Assembly (NCBI GenBank): GCA_947053925.1
Contig: CAMRUG010000001.1
Coordinates: 1-64,000, forward strand
From: an uncultured Clostridia bacterium
Lineage (GTDB): Bacteria; Bacillota; Clostridia; Christensenellales; CAG-314
Reading direction: 5' to 3'
DNA length: 64,000 bases
Below, piece by piece: positions 1 to 11,653 of this stretch. The stretch's first letter is position 1. Each line of letters starts with the position of its first letter. Position numbers and translations under genes: made by a program. The notes under the pieces were generated by a model. It made no database searches. It was given only the letters and a program-made list of their open reading frames with translations, and was not told the origin of the DNA.

Positions 1-179
1 TTACAGCATAACACAGAAATTGAGATTGTCAAAAAATTGTCTCATTTGTTTTTTTTTCTTAATGTTTAAAAGTAAGACGAATAAGATTGTTTTTTACGAG
101 TTGATTGCAAAGATAACAATGCATTTTTACTGATATTTTGCTTATGGAAACGAATAATAAAATATAAAAATTAACAAAC

Positions 180-212
180 AAAAAGCGGAGCGTTTTATAG
201 TTAACGCTCCGC
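180..212 (-). terminator. Rho-independent terminator of addA
   Basis: GCGGAGCG/CGCTCCGC stem, T-rich tract on the minus strand. Confidence 0.75.
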
Positions 213-225
213 AGTTGAAACAATA

Positions 226-3200
226 CTAAAATTTTATCAGTTTACAGTCATCGATGGACAGCACATAACAAGTTACGTCCGTTATTCCGCAAATGCGTTC
301 TACCGCCAACTTGTAACTGTTTAACTGTGCAGTGTAGTTATCCTTTACCTTACCGCTGTTTGAAGTATACTTGTAGTCCACCACCGTGGCTTTATTGCCG
401 TTAATCGCAAGCAAGTCAATAATGCCCTGCAACATTACGTCATCCGTAAACTTGCCGCTTTTTGCCACCTGATTATACGGCACATACAGCATAAAGGGAA
501 TTTCGCGGTATATTTGCGAGCCGTCAAGCAACTTTACAAGTTGGGAATTGTGCAATGCCTTGTGTATTTTTTCTACCGACAGTTTATTTTCAAACTGCTT
601 GTCTATTTGGTTGTTTTCTACAAGCGCGGTAATTGTTTTGCGTATTTCATCTTGACTTGCAAGATTGGGCGCATATTGCAATACCTTGTGATAAGCCGTA
701 CCTATCAAGTTGCGGTGGGCGTTTTCGTGAAGCGGCTTTATGTAACGCGTTGTGCGTTCGTCATCGCTGTCGCCGTCTAGGTATTCCTTGTCCAATGCCG
801 AACTGACAATTTTTTGCGGCATTTCCGTTTGGGCTTGATACCCGTATTTTTTGCTGATACGCGACAATACGTTTTCTCTATCGGTGCGTTGTTCGCACAG
901 CAGATGACTTACTGTCGGCGTTTTAGTAAGCAAAGGTTCTGTTACAACGTTGATTTCGACGCTGTTGGCAATTTGACAGTCTTCGTCGGCGTAACGCTGT
1001 TTTACAGCCAAAAGTATCCAATCGAGATGCGACATTGCTTTTGCAGGCAGTTTAGGCAGAGCGTTCAGTTGTTTTTCGCTTGCCGTTCCCACAATGTTAA
1101 GCGCGTATTTTGCGCGCGTCATAGCAACGTACAACAGGCGCATTTCTTCTTCGCGCTGTTTAATTTTGTTAAACATACCGCAAGCGGCAACGCCCAAAGT
1201 GTTTGATACTTTCATATTGTCGAAATTGTAGTACTTTACCGCAAGACCCATATCTACGTTTGTTTCGACAGGCTGGTAATCGAAACGGAATTGCGTTTCT
1301 ATCCCTGCAATAATGACTACGGGAAACTCTAACCCCTTAGACGCGTGCATTGTCATAAGCCTTACCGCATTTGTTTCGCTTGGCGCTTCTTCGGCGCGGT
1401 TGTCGACGGATTCGTCCAGATAGGACAAAAATTTGTCTACGCTGTCGGCATAGGACGCGCCCCGTACCCTATCGATAAAGCCGTACAGTTTGCGCAATCT
1501 CAAACTGCCGTTGGGCAAGCCCTGCACATACATATCGTAGTGTTTGTCCTTTATTACTTTTAGAGCAATTTCGCAAACGGTTGCACTGCGCGAATAAAAA
1601 CGCATACCGTCTACAAAACGTAAAAATTCCGTGATTTTTTGTTTGATATTTTCGTCATTGCCCGTTTCAAGATAATTTATTAAACGCGAGTAGTACGGAA
1701 CACGCCCTTCGGTATCTAAACGGATAATGCCCAGTTCGTTTTCGGTAAATTTGCCGAACGGCGACAAACACGCGCCCACAACGTAGATATCGTTATAGGG
1801 GTTGTCTATTACTCTGAGCAAATTGACAAAATCTTTAATTTCACGCGTGGCAGTTTCGTCGGCGCGGAAGTTGGCAACGACAGGAATGCCGTTATTGACA
1901 AGCGCGTTGTAAATATCCGTTGCCTTAGCGGTTAGCGAACGCATAAGTATTACTATGTCGCCGTAGTTTATACGTTTGGTATTATCGCCGTCCTTATACG
2001 CCATACCGACATACTGTTTGATATTGCGAGCAATTAGTTCGCCCTGATTTACATAACTGCTTTCGTCCGCCGCCGCGGTAATATCGTAAACCGAATCGTA
2101 CTCTGTTTCTTCCTTTTCTACCTGCACTACAAAATCTATTTTTGTAGAAACGGTTTTTAATACGGGCGGTTTTACTCCGTGGAGCCTTGCCGTATTTGCG
2201 TAATCGACTTTGCCGAATTCCGTCGTCATAATGCAATCGAACACGTCGTTTACAAATTCGATAATTTTGACGTTACTGCGGAAGTTGTCGTTCAATTCTT
2301 CTACATAGCCGCAAGTATTTTGCTTGTAAACATTGTACTTATTGACAAATATGGACGGTTCGCAACCGCGGAAACCGTAAATGGACTGTTTGACGTCGCC
2401 CACCATAAACAAGTTGCCGTTGCCGCTCAAAGCGGATACTATTGCTTCCTGTATGGGGTTGGTATCTTGATACTCATCAACAAAAACGTAGCGGTAACGC
2501 TCGTGAATTTGCGAATTCGCTTCGTCATCGTTTAAAATACGCAAAGTCAGGTGTTCTAGGTCGTTAAAGTCCAAACCCCCGCGCTGTTTTTTCATTTCAA
2601 AGAAAATCGAATCGAATTTGGTAATTATTTCGACAAGTTTATCGGTATAAGTAACGGCAAATTTAGTTTCCTCCCACATTTCGGAAACTGTCCGTCCGCG
2701 GCTGAGCGATGCGTACCCGTCGGCGAACTTTTTAAAATCGGCTACAAGCCCCTTATAGTCGGCGCGTATGCTGTCCTCGATATCGGTGCTTATTTTTTTG
2801 TTATGACGCGGCAAAGAAAGCAAATTTATCTTCCACAAGTCGCTTAATGCATTTTGTAAACTGTCCAGACGGACGCGTTTAAACTGTTCGGCATTACTGC
2901 GCACCGTTTGTTCAAAGGGCAGTCCTTCCTCTTGGCACCTATCCGCAATTGCCGACATATTACTGCTATAATAACCTATACTTTGCGCAATATCTTGCAG
3001 TAGCGTAGTTATTATGGGATTATCTTCGCTGAAATCAACAAAGTTCTGACGCGTTTTGGCGTACCATTCTTCAAAATTTTGAATACGTCTTGAAAATTCG
3101 TACAATTTTAAAACCGTTGATTTAAAATTTTCTTCCTTACGCGCGGTGGAAAAAATTTTGTATGTTTTACGGAACACTTGGTCGTCCTGCTCAAAAAAGT

Positions 3201-3618
3201 ATTTAAACGTATCGTCCAAAGCGTTAGAGCGTAGAGTGGCAACGGTTGAACTGTCCAGTATCGTAAATGCAGGGTCGATATCTACGACATAAAAGTAATT
3301 GCGCAGTAACTCACTGCAAAAAGAGTGTAATGTACAAATACTAGCAGTGTCTAATTTTTCGATATGCTCTAATATTTTAGGGTTGCCGCTCTTTTCGGTC
3401 AGTTTAGCCGCCAGACGGTTTTTCATCTCCGATGCGGCAAGATTTGTAAAAGTAACTACAACAAATTGAGATACGTCCGCACCTTCCTCTATTAGCGCAG
3501 CTATCCGCTCTATCATTACCGTTGTTTTACCCGTACCGGCAGAAGCCGACACAAGCATATTGCTTCCGCGGTAATTTATGACGTTTTGTTGGGATTGTGT
3601 ATACCGTTTATCGCTCAT
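226..3618 (-). CDS. addA: ATP-dependent helicase/nuclease subunit A (UvrD-like plus PD-(D/E)XK nuclease)
   Basis: SASAGTGKTTVMIERI Walker A, VFVDEYQDTNPIQ, MTMHASKGLEFPVV, C-terminal VVDYKY nuclease motif; abuts addB. Confidence 0.93.
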   Translation of the reverse strand: MSDKRYTQSQQNVINYRGSNMLVSASAGTGKTTVMIERIAALIEEGADVSQFVVVTFTNLAASEMKNRLAAKLTEKSGNPKILEHIEKLDTASICTLHSFCSELLRNYFYVVDIDPAFTILDSSTVATLRSNALDDTFKYFFEQDDQVFRKTYKIFSTARKEENFKSTVLKLYEFSRRIQNFEEWYAKTRQNFVDFSEDNPIITTLLQDIAQSIGYYSSNMSAIADRCQEEGLPFEQTVRSNAEQFKRVRLDSLQNALSDLWKINLLSLPRHNKKISTDIEDSIRADYKGLVADFKKFADGYASLSRGRTVSEMWEETKFAVTYTDKLVEIITKFDSIFFEMKKQRGGLDFNDLEHLTLRILNDDEANSQIHERYRYVFVDEYQDTNPIQEAIVSALSGNGNLFMVGDVKQSIYGFRGCEPSIFVNKYNVYKQNTCGYVEELNDNFRSNVKIIEFVNDVFDCIMTTEFGKVDYANTARLHGVKPPVLKTVSTKIDFVVQVEKEETEYDSVYDITAAADESSYVNQGELIARNIKQYVGMAYKDGDNTKRINYGDIVILMRSLTAKATDIYNALVNNGIPVVANFRADETATREIKDFVNLLRVIDNPYNDIYVVGACLSPFGKFTENELGIIRLDTEGRVPYYSRLINYLETGNDENIKQKITEFLRFVDGMRFYSRSATVCEIALKVIKDKHYDMYVQGLPNGSLRLRKLYGFIDRVRGASYADSVDKFLSYLDESVDNRAEEAPSETNAVRLMTMHASKGLEFPVVIIAGIETQFRFDYQPVETNVDMGLAVKYYNFDNMKVSNTLGVAACGMFNKIKQREEEMRLLYVAMTRAKYALNIVGTASEKQLNALPKLPAKAMSHLDWILLAVKQRYADEDCQIANSVEINVVTEPLLTKTPTVSHLLCEQRTDRENVLSRISKKYGYQAQTEMPQKIVSSALDKEYLDGDSDDERTTRYIKPLHENAHRNLIGTAYHKVLQYAPNLASQDEIRKTITALVENNQIDKQFENKLSVEKIHKALHNSQLVKLLDGSQIYREIPFMLYVPYNQVAKSGKFTDDVMLQGIIDLLAINGNKATVVDYKYTSNSGKVKDNYTAQLNSYKLAVERICGITDVTCYVLSIDDCKLIKF

Positions 3619-6600
3619 TCGTTCACCGTTTTATCTATCGTTTCTTTAAGTTTGCGAGATTTTACTTCGCGCGCGTTGTGCGTGTAAATATCTCCGAAAT
3701 GGCAAATATCCTTGTAGTCGCAGTAATCGCAAGTGCCTTTGTACGGGTTGACGGAAGCATACCCTTTTTGCATAAGATTGCCTGCGTTTTGGATAAGTTT
3801 AAACGCATAGGATATTTGATTGTCAAATTGCCCGGCGGTAAGCAGTTTGCCGCCCGTTTTGTTAAGACTGCCGTCGACATTGAGTTTTAATCCAAGTTTT
3901 TCGCTCTTGCCCGATTTTAATTCGGAATCCATTTTTATCGCCACGTCAACGTCGTCTAACGTTCTGCCGTTGTAAACATACACGCTGTCCGCGTCTATGT
4001 CGGTAAAATTATTGTGCATATTAAAGTAATAAAAGCCTGCGGGCTGTAGTTTATAATTGTCCGCAACTGCTTTGACGTACACAAGCAACTGCATTTTGTG
4101 CCCGACAAACAAATCTTTTTCGGAAAAATGCGCCGCGCTTGCACCGCTTTTGTAGTCGATAACGATAAATTTATCTTCGCAAACGTCTACCCTGTCTATT
4201 TTTCCGACCAGAGAAAATTTACCTCCGTCAAACGGCACTTCTACCGCAGGCAAATCCGACTTGCCTCCAAATGACAATTCTGCCGCCATATTTTTAAATT
4301 TGGAATTTGACAGTTGTTTTTTTACAACTTGACACATACGGCGAGACTCGGCGCGCAGCATATCGAGCGTACCTGCCATTTGTCGGTCGTCTTTCATACC
4401 TTTGTAAAAATCGTCGTTTAATGCGTAATCGAACCATTTATCGGCTTTGTTTTGCGTTACTTCGTCCGTTTCGGTTTCGTCCATATCTTTGACGTACTGT
4501 TCTAAAACGGCGTGAAGAATATTACCCAAATCCGCGCTTTTAAGTTCCGACACGGAACGCGGCTTGACGTTTAAGCCGTACTGAATGTAAAAACAATACG
4601 GACACTTGAAAAAGTCTGTAAGTTGACTTACGCTTGTTGCGGCATTTTTCAGATACAGTTCCGCGCCGCGGCTGACGGAGACATTGCTGTCTTTATCGAA
4701 CGAGTATTTCAAAACTTCTTGAGCATACTCTTGTTTAAGAATTTCAAATGACGGCATATTGACCGCTTGACCGTCCTGAAGCCGTCTGTTGTTAAGCACG
4801 ACTTTGGCTATTGCCTGTGCTTCGCTGTACGCTTCCTCGTCGGCTTGTTCTGTTTCAGTTAAATTTGCACCTTTGTGTACAAATATGCGTTTCAACTCGT
4901 TTACAAAGGGAGACGGGGTTAGCCTGTCGCTTCCGTCAGCCGCCGCATACGAAACATAAAGTTTGTCCGTAGGCTCTTGTAGCAACTGGAACAGACTGAA
5001 CCGCTCGCGGCGGTTTTCCGTAAAAATCTGCGGTTCAAAGTTGATACCCGATTGTATCAAATCTTTTATATTATTGTCGGATAACAACTTACAGTCGCGT
5101 TTAACAATGGGCATTGCGCCGTAATTTGCGCCCAGCAAAACCAAATACTTGACGTCGTGTTTGCGGGCTTTTGCCATATTGGCAAACATTACGCAATCGT
5201 TATATTCCGGTATGACGGATATTTTTACCGACGATACGCCTGCGGTTAAAGTTTTGATAAACTCGTCCAACGAAACGTATCTTTCGCCGATGACGTTTTC
5301 GGCATTTACCAATACCGATTCAAACTTGTCGCACACTTGACTTGTTACGTTGGCTTCGTAATTAAGATTTGCCGTTTTTTGCTGTTCGGCAAACAATCCG
5401 TTTTTATTTTTTAAGTCGGCCACCTCTATCAGCCGTCTGATAATTTGAATATATTCGCAGACTTTAGCAGAAGACGGAACCGTTATTTGCTTGTACAATT
5501 TGTTAAATTTGCCGCGGAATACGTTTGCCTGTTCAAAATAAGGTTCTGTGCGTCCCAAAGAAAAACCGTCGTAACGGTAAGAAACGTTGTATTTAAGACA
5601 ATAGTTTTCAAACATAAAAACGTCGTCCGAGCAGTCCGTATCAAAACCGCAAAACAAATAGTTTTTAACAAAGGGCAATACAAAAGACAGTTTGCCGTTA
5701 TTTTTGCACAAGGCAAGATAATCTAATATATATCTCGCATACGGATGTCCCGAAAGTTCAAACTGTTTATCGCAAAAATACGGAATTTCAAATTGCGGAA
5801 ATATTGTATTGATTGCATTGGAATACGCCGCCACATCGCTTGTAACGACATAAATATCCTTGTACCTTCCGCCGTTTTGCGTATACTTTTTTACGCGGCA
5901 CGCCAAAGCATAAACTTCCTGCACACGCGTTGAACCTTGAAAAATTTCTACAAAGTTATCGCTTTCAACAGGCGTACCGTGTTCGTATCTGTATAAATTT
6001 TCTCCTATATTTTTGACGTATTTGTTACATTCTCCTACGGCGACTCCGCTTTCGGGAATTTCGACGGGAGTTATGCCGCAACGCTTACACATATCCAGTA
6101 TTCCGGTGTAAATATCGTTTAGATACAAATATCTGTCTTTAGGCTTATCGCCTACACAGCAAGCAATAGTAACCCCGCTAGCGTGTTTGGTCAACTGTTC
6201 TATTATTGAAAGTTCCTGCGCGGACAAATTGTCAAAGTCATACAAATAAAAATAACCGTTTTTAACTACGGACGAAGACGGCAACGCTTCCGAGAGCAAA
6301 TCCAACTTGTCTGCCGAATCGATAAATCTACCGTTCGTAAAATCCAAGTATGCTTGATACAAAAGAGCGATATCTTTGGCTTTGCCCGAAACGCTCCGCG
6401 ATAACTCACCCGTTAAAAGTTCGCTCGGCGAGATTTTACAGTATTTCATCATACTTATTGTATCATACATATCCTCTACAAAACCGACTGTTTCAACCCC
6501 TTTTGTAAAACAAACGAGTTTATCGCGGTTATCGCGTATAATTCCGCTCAGAGCCATAATTCCTGCTTGCTTAGACAAATAATTGTACTTAGGCAAAATG

Positions 6601-6809
6601 TCCGCCGCAAGCCTGCGGAAAGTTTTTACCTGAATGTTAAAACTACCGCCGACGGTTTTTAAAAGCTGACGTTCCGCTTCAAACGACGCCCTGTCGGGAA
6701 CGATTATCGTATGCGTAAAAGACAGCGCTTTTGGGTCGACAGTTTTAAGCCTGTTCATAACGTATTCCGACGCGTCTTTCATCGTTTTGGTTTTGTAGAT
6801 AGTAATCAT
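3615..6809 (-). CDS. addB: ATP-dependent helicase/deoxyribonuclease subunit B
   Basis: 1064 aa, C-terminal VIDYKSG nuclease motif and CxxCxYxxxC Fe-S cysteines; overlaps addA start by 4 bp. Confidence 0.9.
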   Translation of the reverse strand: MITIYKTKTMKDASEYVMNRLKTVDPKALSFTHTIIVPDRASFEAERQLLKTVGGSFNIQVKTFRRLAADILPKYNYLSKQAGIMALSGIIRDNRDKLVCFTKGVETVGFVEDMYDTISMMKYCKISPSELLTGELSRSVSGKAKDIALLYQAYLDFTNGRFIDSADKLDLLSEALPSSSVVKNGYFYLYDFDNLSAQELSIIEQLTKHASGVTIACCVGDKPKDRYLYLNDIYTGILDMCKRCGITPVEIPESGVAVGECNKYVKNIGENLYRYEHGTPVESDNFVEIFQGSTRVQEVYALACRVKKYTQNGGRYKDIYVVTSDVAAYSNAINTIFPQFEIPYFCDKQFELSGHPYARYILDYLALCKNNGKLSFVLPFVKNYLFCGFDTDCSDDVFMFENYCLKYNVSYRYDGFSLGRTEPYFEQANVFRGKFNKLYKQITVPSSAKVCEYIQIIRRLIEVADLKNKNGLFAEQQKTANLNYEANVTSQVCDKFESVLVNAENVIGERYVSLDEFIKTLTAGVSSVKISVIPEYNDCVMFANMAKARKHDVKYLVLLGANYGAMPIVKRDCKLLSDNNIKDLIQSGINFEPQIFTENRRERFSLFQLLQEPTDKLYVSYAAADGSDRLTPSPFVNELKRIFVHKGANLTETEQADEEAYSEAQAIAKVVLNNRRLQDGQAVNMPSFEILKQEYAQEVLKYSFDKDSNVSVSRGAELYLKNAATSVSQLTDFFKCPYCFYIQYGLNVKPRSVSELKSADLGNILHAVLEQYVKDMDETETDEVTQNKADKWFDYALNDDFYKGMKDDRQMAGTLDMLRAESRRMCQVVKKQLSNSKFKNMAAELSFGGKSDLPAVEVPFDGGKFSLVGKIDRVDVCEDKFIVIDYKSGASAAHFSEKDLFVGHKMQLLVYVKAVADNYKLQPAGFYYFNMHNNFTDIDADSVYVYNGRTLDDVDVAIKMDSELKSGKSEKLGLKLNVDGSLNKTGGKLLTAGQFDNQISYAFKLIQNAGNLMQKGYASVNPYKGTCDYCDYKDICHFGDIYTHNAREVKSRKLKETIDKTVNE

Positions 6810-6995
6810 TCGTTTCCTTTTTAAAAATGCTTTAATTTGTAATTTGATATATAATAACTCTGTTGCGCCGTATAAAACAGTTTTTATTGTTTAAACAAAT
6901 TTAGTTTTAAGTCATTATCAGTATACCATTTTTTAATACAAGCCGCAATAACTCTTGATAAAATATTTAAACGGACAAGTGTGCAAGCGCGTTTT

Positions 6996-7046
6996 TACCT
7001 ATTAAAAACGCGTCAGAACTTAACAGTCCTGACGCGTCGGTTTTTA
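6996..7046 (-). terminator. Terminator of the 7.05-8.45 kb lipoprotein gene
   Basis: ACGCGTCAG...CTGACGCGT hairpin. Confidence 0.65.
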
Positions 7047-7051
7047 TTAAA

Positions 7052-8440
7052 TTAAGCCGCAGGTAATGTAACGGACACTTCCTTAGTATCGGTTACCGTT
7101 CCGCTTGTAAACGTTGCAATTAGCGTTATTGTTTTCTTTTCTGTCGGCAACGAACTTACCACTAAGGTTTTACCGTCGCGGATACTTACAAATTCGCTTT
7201 CTTCTTTGAGCGCCCAAGTTACGTTTACGTTTTTGTGCATAGCGCCGTTGGTAATCAACGCAATTTCTTCCGCCTTAGTAACGGTTATCGTTACTGAATT
7301 GGCTTTTTCGTCAGAAACGCTTAATGCGTCAATCCATTCCGTTTTGTGTTCTTTTAATTCGTAAGCGCGGATACCTACACGGAAACGTACCGTTGTATAC
7401 TTACTGTTGCCGTTTACTAAATCGGTTTTGTAAGTAGCGAGTTTATCGGATAAATTTTCTTGTATCATAAACGCTTGATTGGTTATTTGTACACCTGCTT
7501 TTTTGCCGGAGAGAGTAACTCCCACTACGTTTAAACTCGTAAGAAAATCTGAGCCGCCGTTATTGAGAACGACCTTTTGTTCTCTCATTATTCCGAAGCT
7601 TGCGGTATACACGGTGTTGTCTTGCGCATTGTATACGGAAATTGAAGGATTGCTTGCAAAATCGTTTGCAGACTTGCTCAAACTGCGGACATACAGCAAC
7701 AACATATTAGAATCGATACAATATCCGCCTTTGGCGATACCGAGTTTATTTTCCTTTTCAACCTTAACGGGGTTTTCGCCTTTGGCGTCTTTCTTTACCG
7801 TTGTAACTTTCGCAGTACGCCCTTCAAAATTGTATTCGGTAGAAATTTCATATCTGGAAACGCCCTGATACAACTTGCCGATATAAAATCCGTCTTCAAC
7901 TTTCTTGGAACTTACGGGAACAATATAAATATCGTTTATCGCTTCGTTCTTGAATACAACTTCCGTTGTCGTTTCGGAATACAAAGTTGTAAAACCGCTA
8001 TCTCCGAAAGGATCTTCTTCCGCTATCATATTTTGTAAATCGCTGTAATTGGCGGAATTTTGTAAATCTTCCGTGCTGTATTGCGCATACATTTTTTGAA
8101 CCGTAACGAATTTGCGGTTTGTGGAATTGTCTACCTTGCTTATTTTATATACCAACTCGCCCGTAAGCTTATTCGGGCGGATTTCGTCCGATGTTAAAAG
8201 AGCGGCATTTTCCGCAGTGGAAATGACCATATCACGGTAATAATCGTTGTTTTCTCCGTAAGTATTAAAAATTCCTTTTTTATCTTCATCAAAGTCTGCC
8301 AAAGAAATACCGAAAACGTATTCTTCTTCGTCTTCCCAACGGGGGAACACTTTTGTAACCGCAACGTTATTGCAGGCAGTTAAAGCAAATGTCAGTACAA
8401 ATATTGTTACCAGTAGTATTGCTGCCAGTATTTTTTTCAT
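7052..8440 (-). CDS. Predicted lipoprotein, unknown function
   Basis: MKKILAAILLVTIFVLTFALTAC signal peptide/lipobox; start set to the internal MKK. Confidence 0.7.
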   Translation of the reverse strand: MKKILAAILLVTIFVLTFALTACNNVAVTKVFPRWEDEEEYVFGISLADFDEDKKGIFNTYGENNDYYRDMVISTAENAALLTSDEIRPNKLTGELVYKISKVDNSTNRKFVTVQKMYAQYSTEDLQNSANYSDLQNMIAEEDPFGDSGFTTLYSETTTEVVFKNEAINDIYIVPVSSKKVEDGFYIGKLYQGVSRYEISTEYNFEGRTAKVTTVKKDAKGENPVKVEKENKLGIAKGGYCIDSNMLLLYVRSLSKSANDFASNPSISVYNAQDNTVYTASFGIMREQKVVLNNGGSDFLTSLNVVGVTLSGKKAGVQITNQAFMIQENLSDKLATYKTDLVNGNSKYTTVRFRVGIRAYELKEHKTEWIDALSVSDEKANSVTITVTKAEEIALITNGAMHKNVNVTWALKEESEFVSIRDGKTLVVSSLPTEKKTITLIATFTSGTVTDTKEVSVTLPAA

Positions 8441-8787
8441 TTTAATCTCCATTTATTACGCGGTATCGCGAAATAGTCTGCTATAATTTTTTCTCAAACG
8501 GTTGTTTGAAATTTATTATTGTATGAGTTTATTATCAATTTAACGCATAATGCGCGAAGTCGTTTATAAGTTAAAAACGCTTTTAGATGTGGTTCGTTGT
8601 TTTATTATACCATACTTTTTGTGTTGTGCCAACAATTATCCCGACTTTGTATTAACCTGAATAATGATTGAAACCGTACAAATTGACACTACGACTGATT
8701 TTCCGTTTTTAATCACCGATTGAAAAGATTTTGTATAATAGTTAATATCCACAAAAACACCGAACTAGTATTTTTTGTTTACGCAAA

Positions 8788-8818
8788 AGACGCGGGTTGA
8801 TAGCCCGCGTCAATAAAA
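8788..8818 (-). terminator. Terminator of ftsH
   Basis: GACGCGGG ttgatag CCCGCGTC hairpin. Confidence 0.65.
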
Positions 8819-8829
8819 TATAGTAGGTA

Positions 8830-10812
8830 TTATTCCTTTTTATCGGAATCGGTTTTCTTTTCCTTTGTCTTTTCTTTTCCTGTTACCGTCGGCGTTTCTT
8901 CGTCTTTTAAAGTCGGCTCTATAGCAACAGCCGGTTGCTCGATAGGAGGTTCGTGCGATTCCATATATGCAATTACTTCTTCTACCGTTTTACCTTGCAT
9001 CAGCATATTAACTTCTTCGGTGTGGATAGTTTCTTTTTCGATAAGAATACGCGCCATATTGTGAAGAACGTCTATTTTTTTCGTTAAAATTTCCGTTGCG
9101 CGTTTATGGCAACTTTCAACTATATCACGCACTTCTTCGTCAATCATATTTGCTATTTCGTCAGAATAGCCTTTTTCCTGCTGATAACTTCTGCCGACAA
9201 AAATTTCGCCGTCGCTTCCGTAGAACAAAGGTCCTAAACGGTCGCTCATACCCCATTCCGTTACCATTTGATGCGCCGTTTGAGTAAGCGACTTGATGTC
9301 TCCGCTTGCTCCGCTGCTTATGTTTTTGATAATCAACTCTTCTGCAACGCGGCCGCCCAAAGTCATTGTAATTTGGTCTAACAATTGTTGTTTCGTAACG
9401 TGATTGTTGTCGTTTTCGGGACGGGTCATAGTATATCCCGCCGCCATACCGCGCGGTATAATCGTTACTTCATGAACGGGGTCGCAGTATTTAAGGTCGC
9501 AAGCGAGAATTGCGTGTCCCGATTCGTGATAAGCGGTAATCCGTTTATCGGGTTCGGTAACAAGACGCGATTTTTTAGAAGGACCCATAACTACCTTATT
9601 TATACCTTCGTTTACGTCAGCCATCGTTATCAAACGTCTGCCTTCGCGCACGGCAAGAATTGCCGCTTCGTTTAAAAGGTTTTCAAGATCTGCGCCCGTA
9701 AAACCTGCCGTAATACGTGCAACGGTACGGAAATTAACATCCGGTCCGATAGGCTTTTTGCGTGCGTGAACTTTCAAAATAGCCTCTCTGCCGCGAACGT
9801 CAGGGCGGTTAACATAAATTTGTCTGTCAAAACGTCCGGGGCGCAACAACGCGGGATCAAGAATATCCGCACGGTTGGTCGCCGCCATTACTATAATGTT
9901 GGTGCTTGTTTCAAAACCGTCCATTTCTACAAGCAACTGGTTAAGCGTTTGCTCTCTTTCGTCATGACCGCCGCCGAGTCCTGCTCCGCGCTGACGGCCT
10001 ACCGCGTCAATTTCGTCAATAAAGATTATGCAAGGCATATTCTTTTTTGCCTGGTCAAACAAGTCTCTTACTCTGCTTGCGCCTACGCCGACAAACATTT
10101 CTACAAAGTCCGAACCGCTCATCGAGAAGAACGGAACTCCCGCCTCGCCTGCTACTGCCTTTGCAAACAAGGTTTTACCTGTTCCCGGAGGGCCCACAAG
10201 CAACACGCCCTTGGGAATACGCGCGCCCATATCGGAAAACTTTTTGGGGTCTTTTAAGAAATCGATAATTTCCTGCAATTCCTCTTTTTCTTCTTCCGCA
10301 CCGGCAACGTCGCTGAAACGTATTTTTATATTCTGCACCGCTTTTGCGCGCGAACGACCGAAATCTATATTTTGGTTATTCTGCTTAGCAATTTGACGGT
10401 ACAAAAATACTACCAACAAGATAGTAACGAGAATACCGCCTACGGGCATAATAAAGTCCGTCCATCTTACAGCATTGGGATCGGCAACGTAATAATTAGG
10501 ATTGCCCCGCTTGTCGCTTTCCTTCAACTTCGGGTTAACGCCGTTTTCCTCATCCCATTTTTCTTGAATAAAATCGTTTAACGCCGCTCTGTCCAATGTT
10601 ACAAAGGTATACTTATTACCTTTTCCGTCAATACAAGTTACACTGTAAATATTTATTGATATCTTTTCGTATTGAGCAATATTATCTCTAAATACGGGCT
10701 CGCTTATCTTAGTGATGCTGTTTCCCAACAACTGCCACCCGAGTATAACCGCGCCGATAAGAATTACCACCGCTAATACAGAGAATAAAATGCCTCTCGT
10801 TTTTTGATTCAA
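8830..10812 (-). CDS. ftsH: ATP-dependent zinc metalloprotease FtsH
   Basis: GPPGTGKT Walker [27 protein letters not shown] zinc motif. Confidence 0.97.
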   Translation of the reverse strand: MNQKTRGILFSVLAVVILIGAVILGWQLLGNSITKISEPVFRDNIAQYEKISINIYSVTCIDGKGNKYTFVTLDRAALNDFIQEKWDEENGVNPKLKESDKRGNPNYYVADPNAVRWTDFIMPVGGILVTILLVVFLYRQIAKQNNQNIDFGRSRAKAVQNIKIRFSDVAGAEEEKEELQEIIDFLKDPKKFSDMGARIPKGVLLVGPPGTGKTLFAKAVAGEAGVPFFSMSGSDFVEMFVGVGASRVRDLFDQAKKNMPCIIFIDEIDAVGRQRGAGLGGGHDEREQTLNQLLVEMDGFETSTNIIVMAATNRADILDPALLRPGRFDRQIYVNRPDVRGREAILKVHARKKPIGPDVNFRTVARITAGFTGADLENLLNEAAILAVREGRRLITMADVNEGINKVVMGPSKKSRLVTEPDKRITAYHESGHAILACDLKYCDPVHEVTIIPRGMAAGYTMTRPENDNNHVTKQQLLDQITMTLGGRVAEELIIKNISSGASGDIKSLTQTAHQMVTEWGMSDRLGPLFYGSDGEIFVGRSYQQEKGYSDEIANMIDEEVRDIVESCHKRATEILTKKIDVLHNMARILIEKETIHTEEVNMLMQGKTVEEVIAYMESHEPPIEQPAVAIEPTLKDEETPTVTGKEKTKEKKTDSDKKE

Positions 10813-11137
10813 ACCGCCACTCCTTTCATTATGTCAAACCTATCCACATAATGTTCAAATGTATTCTTTGGTAATACATATTGTTTGTCTATTTTAGCAT
10901 AACAAAAAATTTGTGTCAATTTTTAGTTACTAAAACATACTGCATTAGTATAAGTATTTAACCATAACTTTATTGATTAAATATGTCGAATAATTTAAAA
11001 AAACATTTTATTACAGTATATTTGTAACCTTATTATATATACGTTCGCTTGAACAATGCTTAAAAAATATATTGTCGCACTGTTACAAATTTGATTTTTT
11101 AGAGTTTTTACTCAAAATATGCTTTGAATGACGATTT

Positions 11138-11653
11138 TTACGCCGTTTCTTCGGAAGCGGATACTATTGCCTGCGCGATAAAAGCGGCAACCTCATTAAC
11201 AAACTTGTCTTTTGACGAATTGAGAGTATAAAAATCCGCCATACCTTTTTCTGCAACAATGCCCACTATGCTAACGTCGCCCATCATCGGCAGGTTTTTG
11301 TTAGTTGCCGCACCGGGGACTATGCCGCCGTCGGTTAATTGAATTTTACCCAGTTGCTCGTTTGCGCCGACGCCTGCGTCTATTACGACTATTTGACTTT
11401 CCGGATGCATTGCTTTTATAAAACTGTAACTGTGGCACAAGTTTTCGGCAGTGATATTTTGATTACATAAACCATAGACAAAAACAGGCTTATTCATCAT
11501 TTCATTAAGCATACTTCCTACCCTTGGACCAAGACTGTCCGAAAAAACCTTTTCCGTGCCTATACACATATAAATTGGCGACGTTATTTTTTCTTTTAAT
11601 GCGTTTGACAAAAGTTGCACATCCGTTTGGTTATAAATACTTACTTCTAGCAT
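11138..11653 (-). CDS. yyaC: Sporulation-associated protein YyaC (DUF1256 family)
   Basis: IGTEKVFSDSLGPRVGSML ... VIDAGVG ... GGIVPGAATNKNLP ... GDVSIVGIV pattern of the family. Confidence 0.75.
   Translation of the reverse strand: MLEVSIYNQTDVQLLSNALKEKITSPIYMCIGTEKVFSDSLGPRVGSMLNEMMNKPVFVYGLCNQNITAENLCHSYSFIKAMHPESQIVVIDAGVGANEQLGKIQLTDGGIVPGAATNKNLPMMGDVSIVGIVAEKGMADFYTLNSSKDKFVNEVAAFIAQAIVSASEETA

Noticed and set aside
514-2535. Plus-strand ORFs over addA (514-780, 814-1206, 1345-1563, 2179-2535)
   Set aside because: Shadow ORFs antisense to a clear addA reading frame; Cys/Phe/Tyr-rich composition, no ribosome-binding sites.
3597-6582. Plus-strand ORFs over addB (3597-3890, 4307-4492, 5149-5340, 5445-5726, 5745-5933, 6376-6582)
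   Set aside because: Antisense shadows of addB with biased composition.
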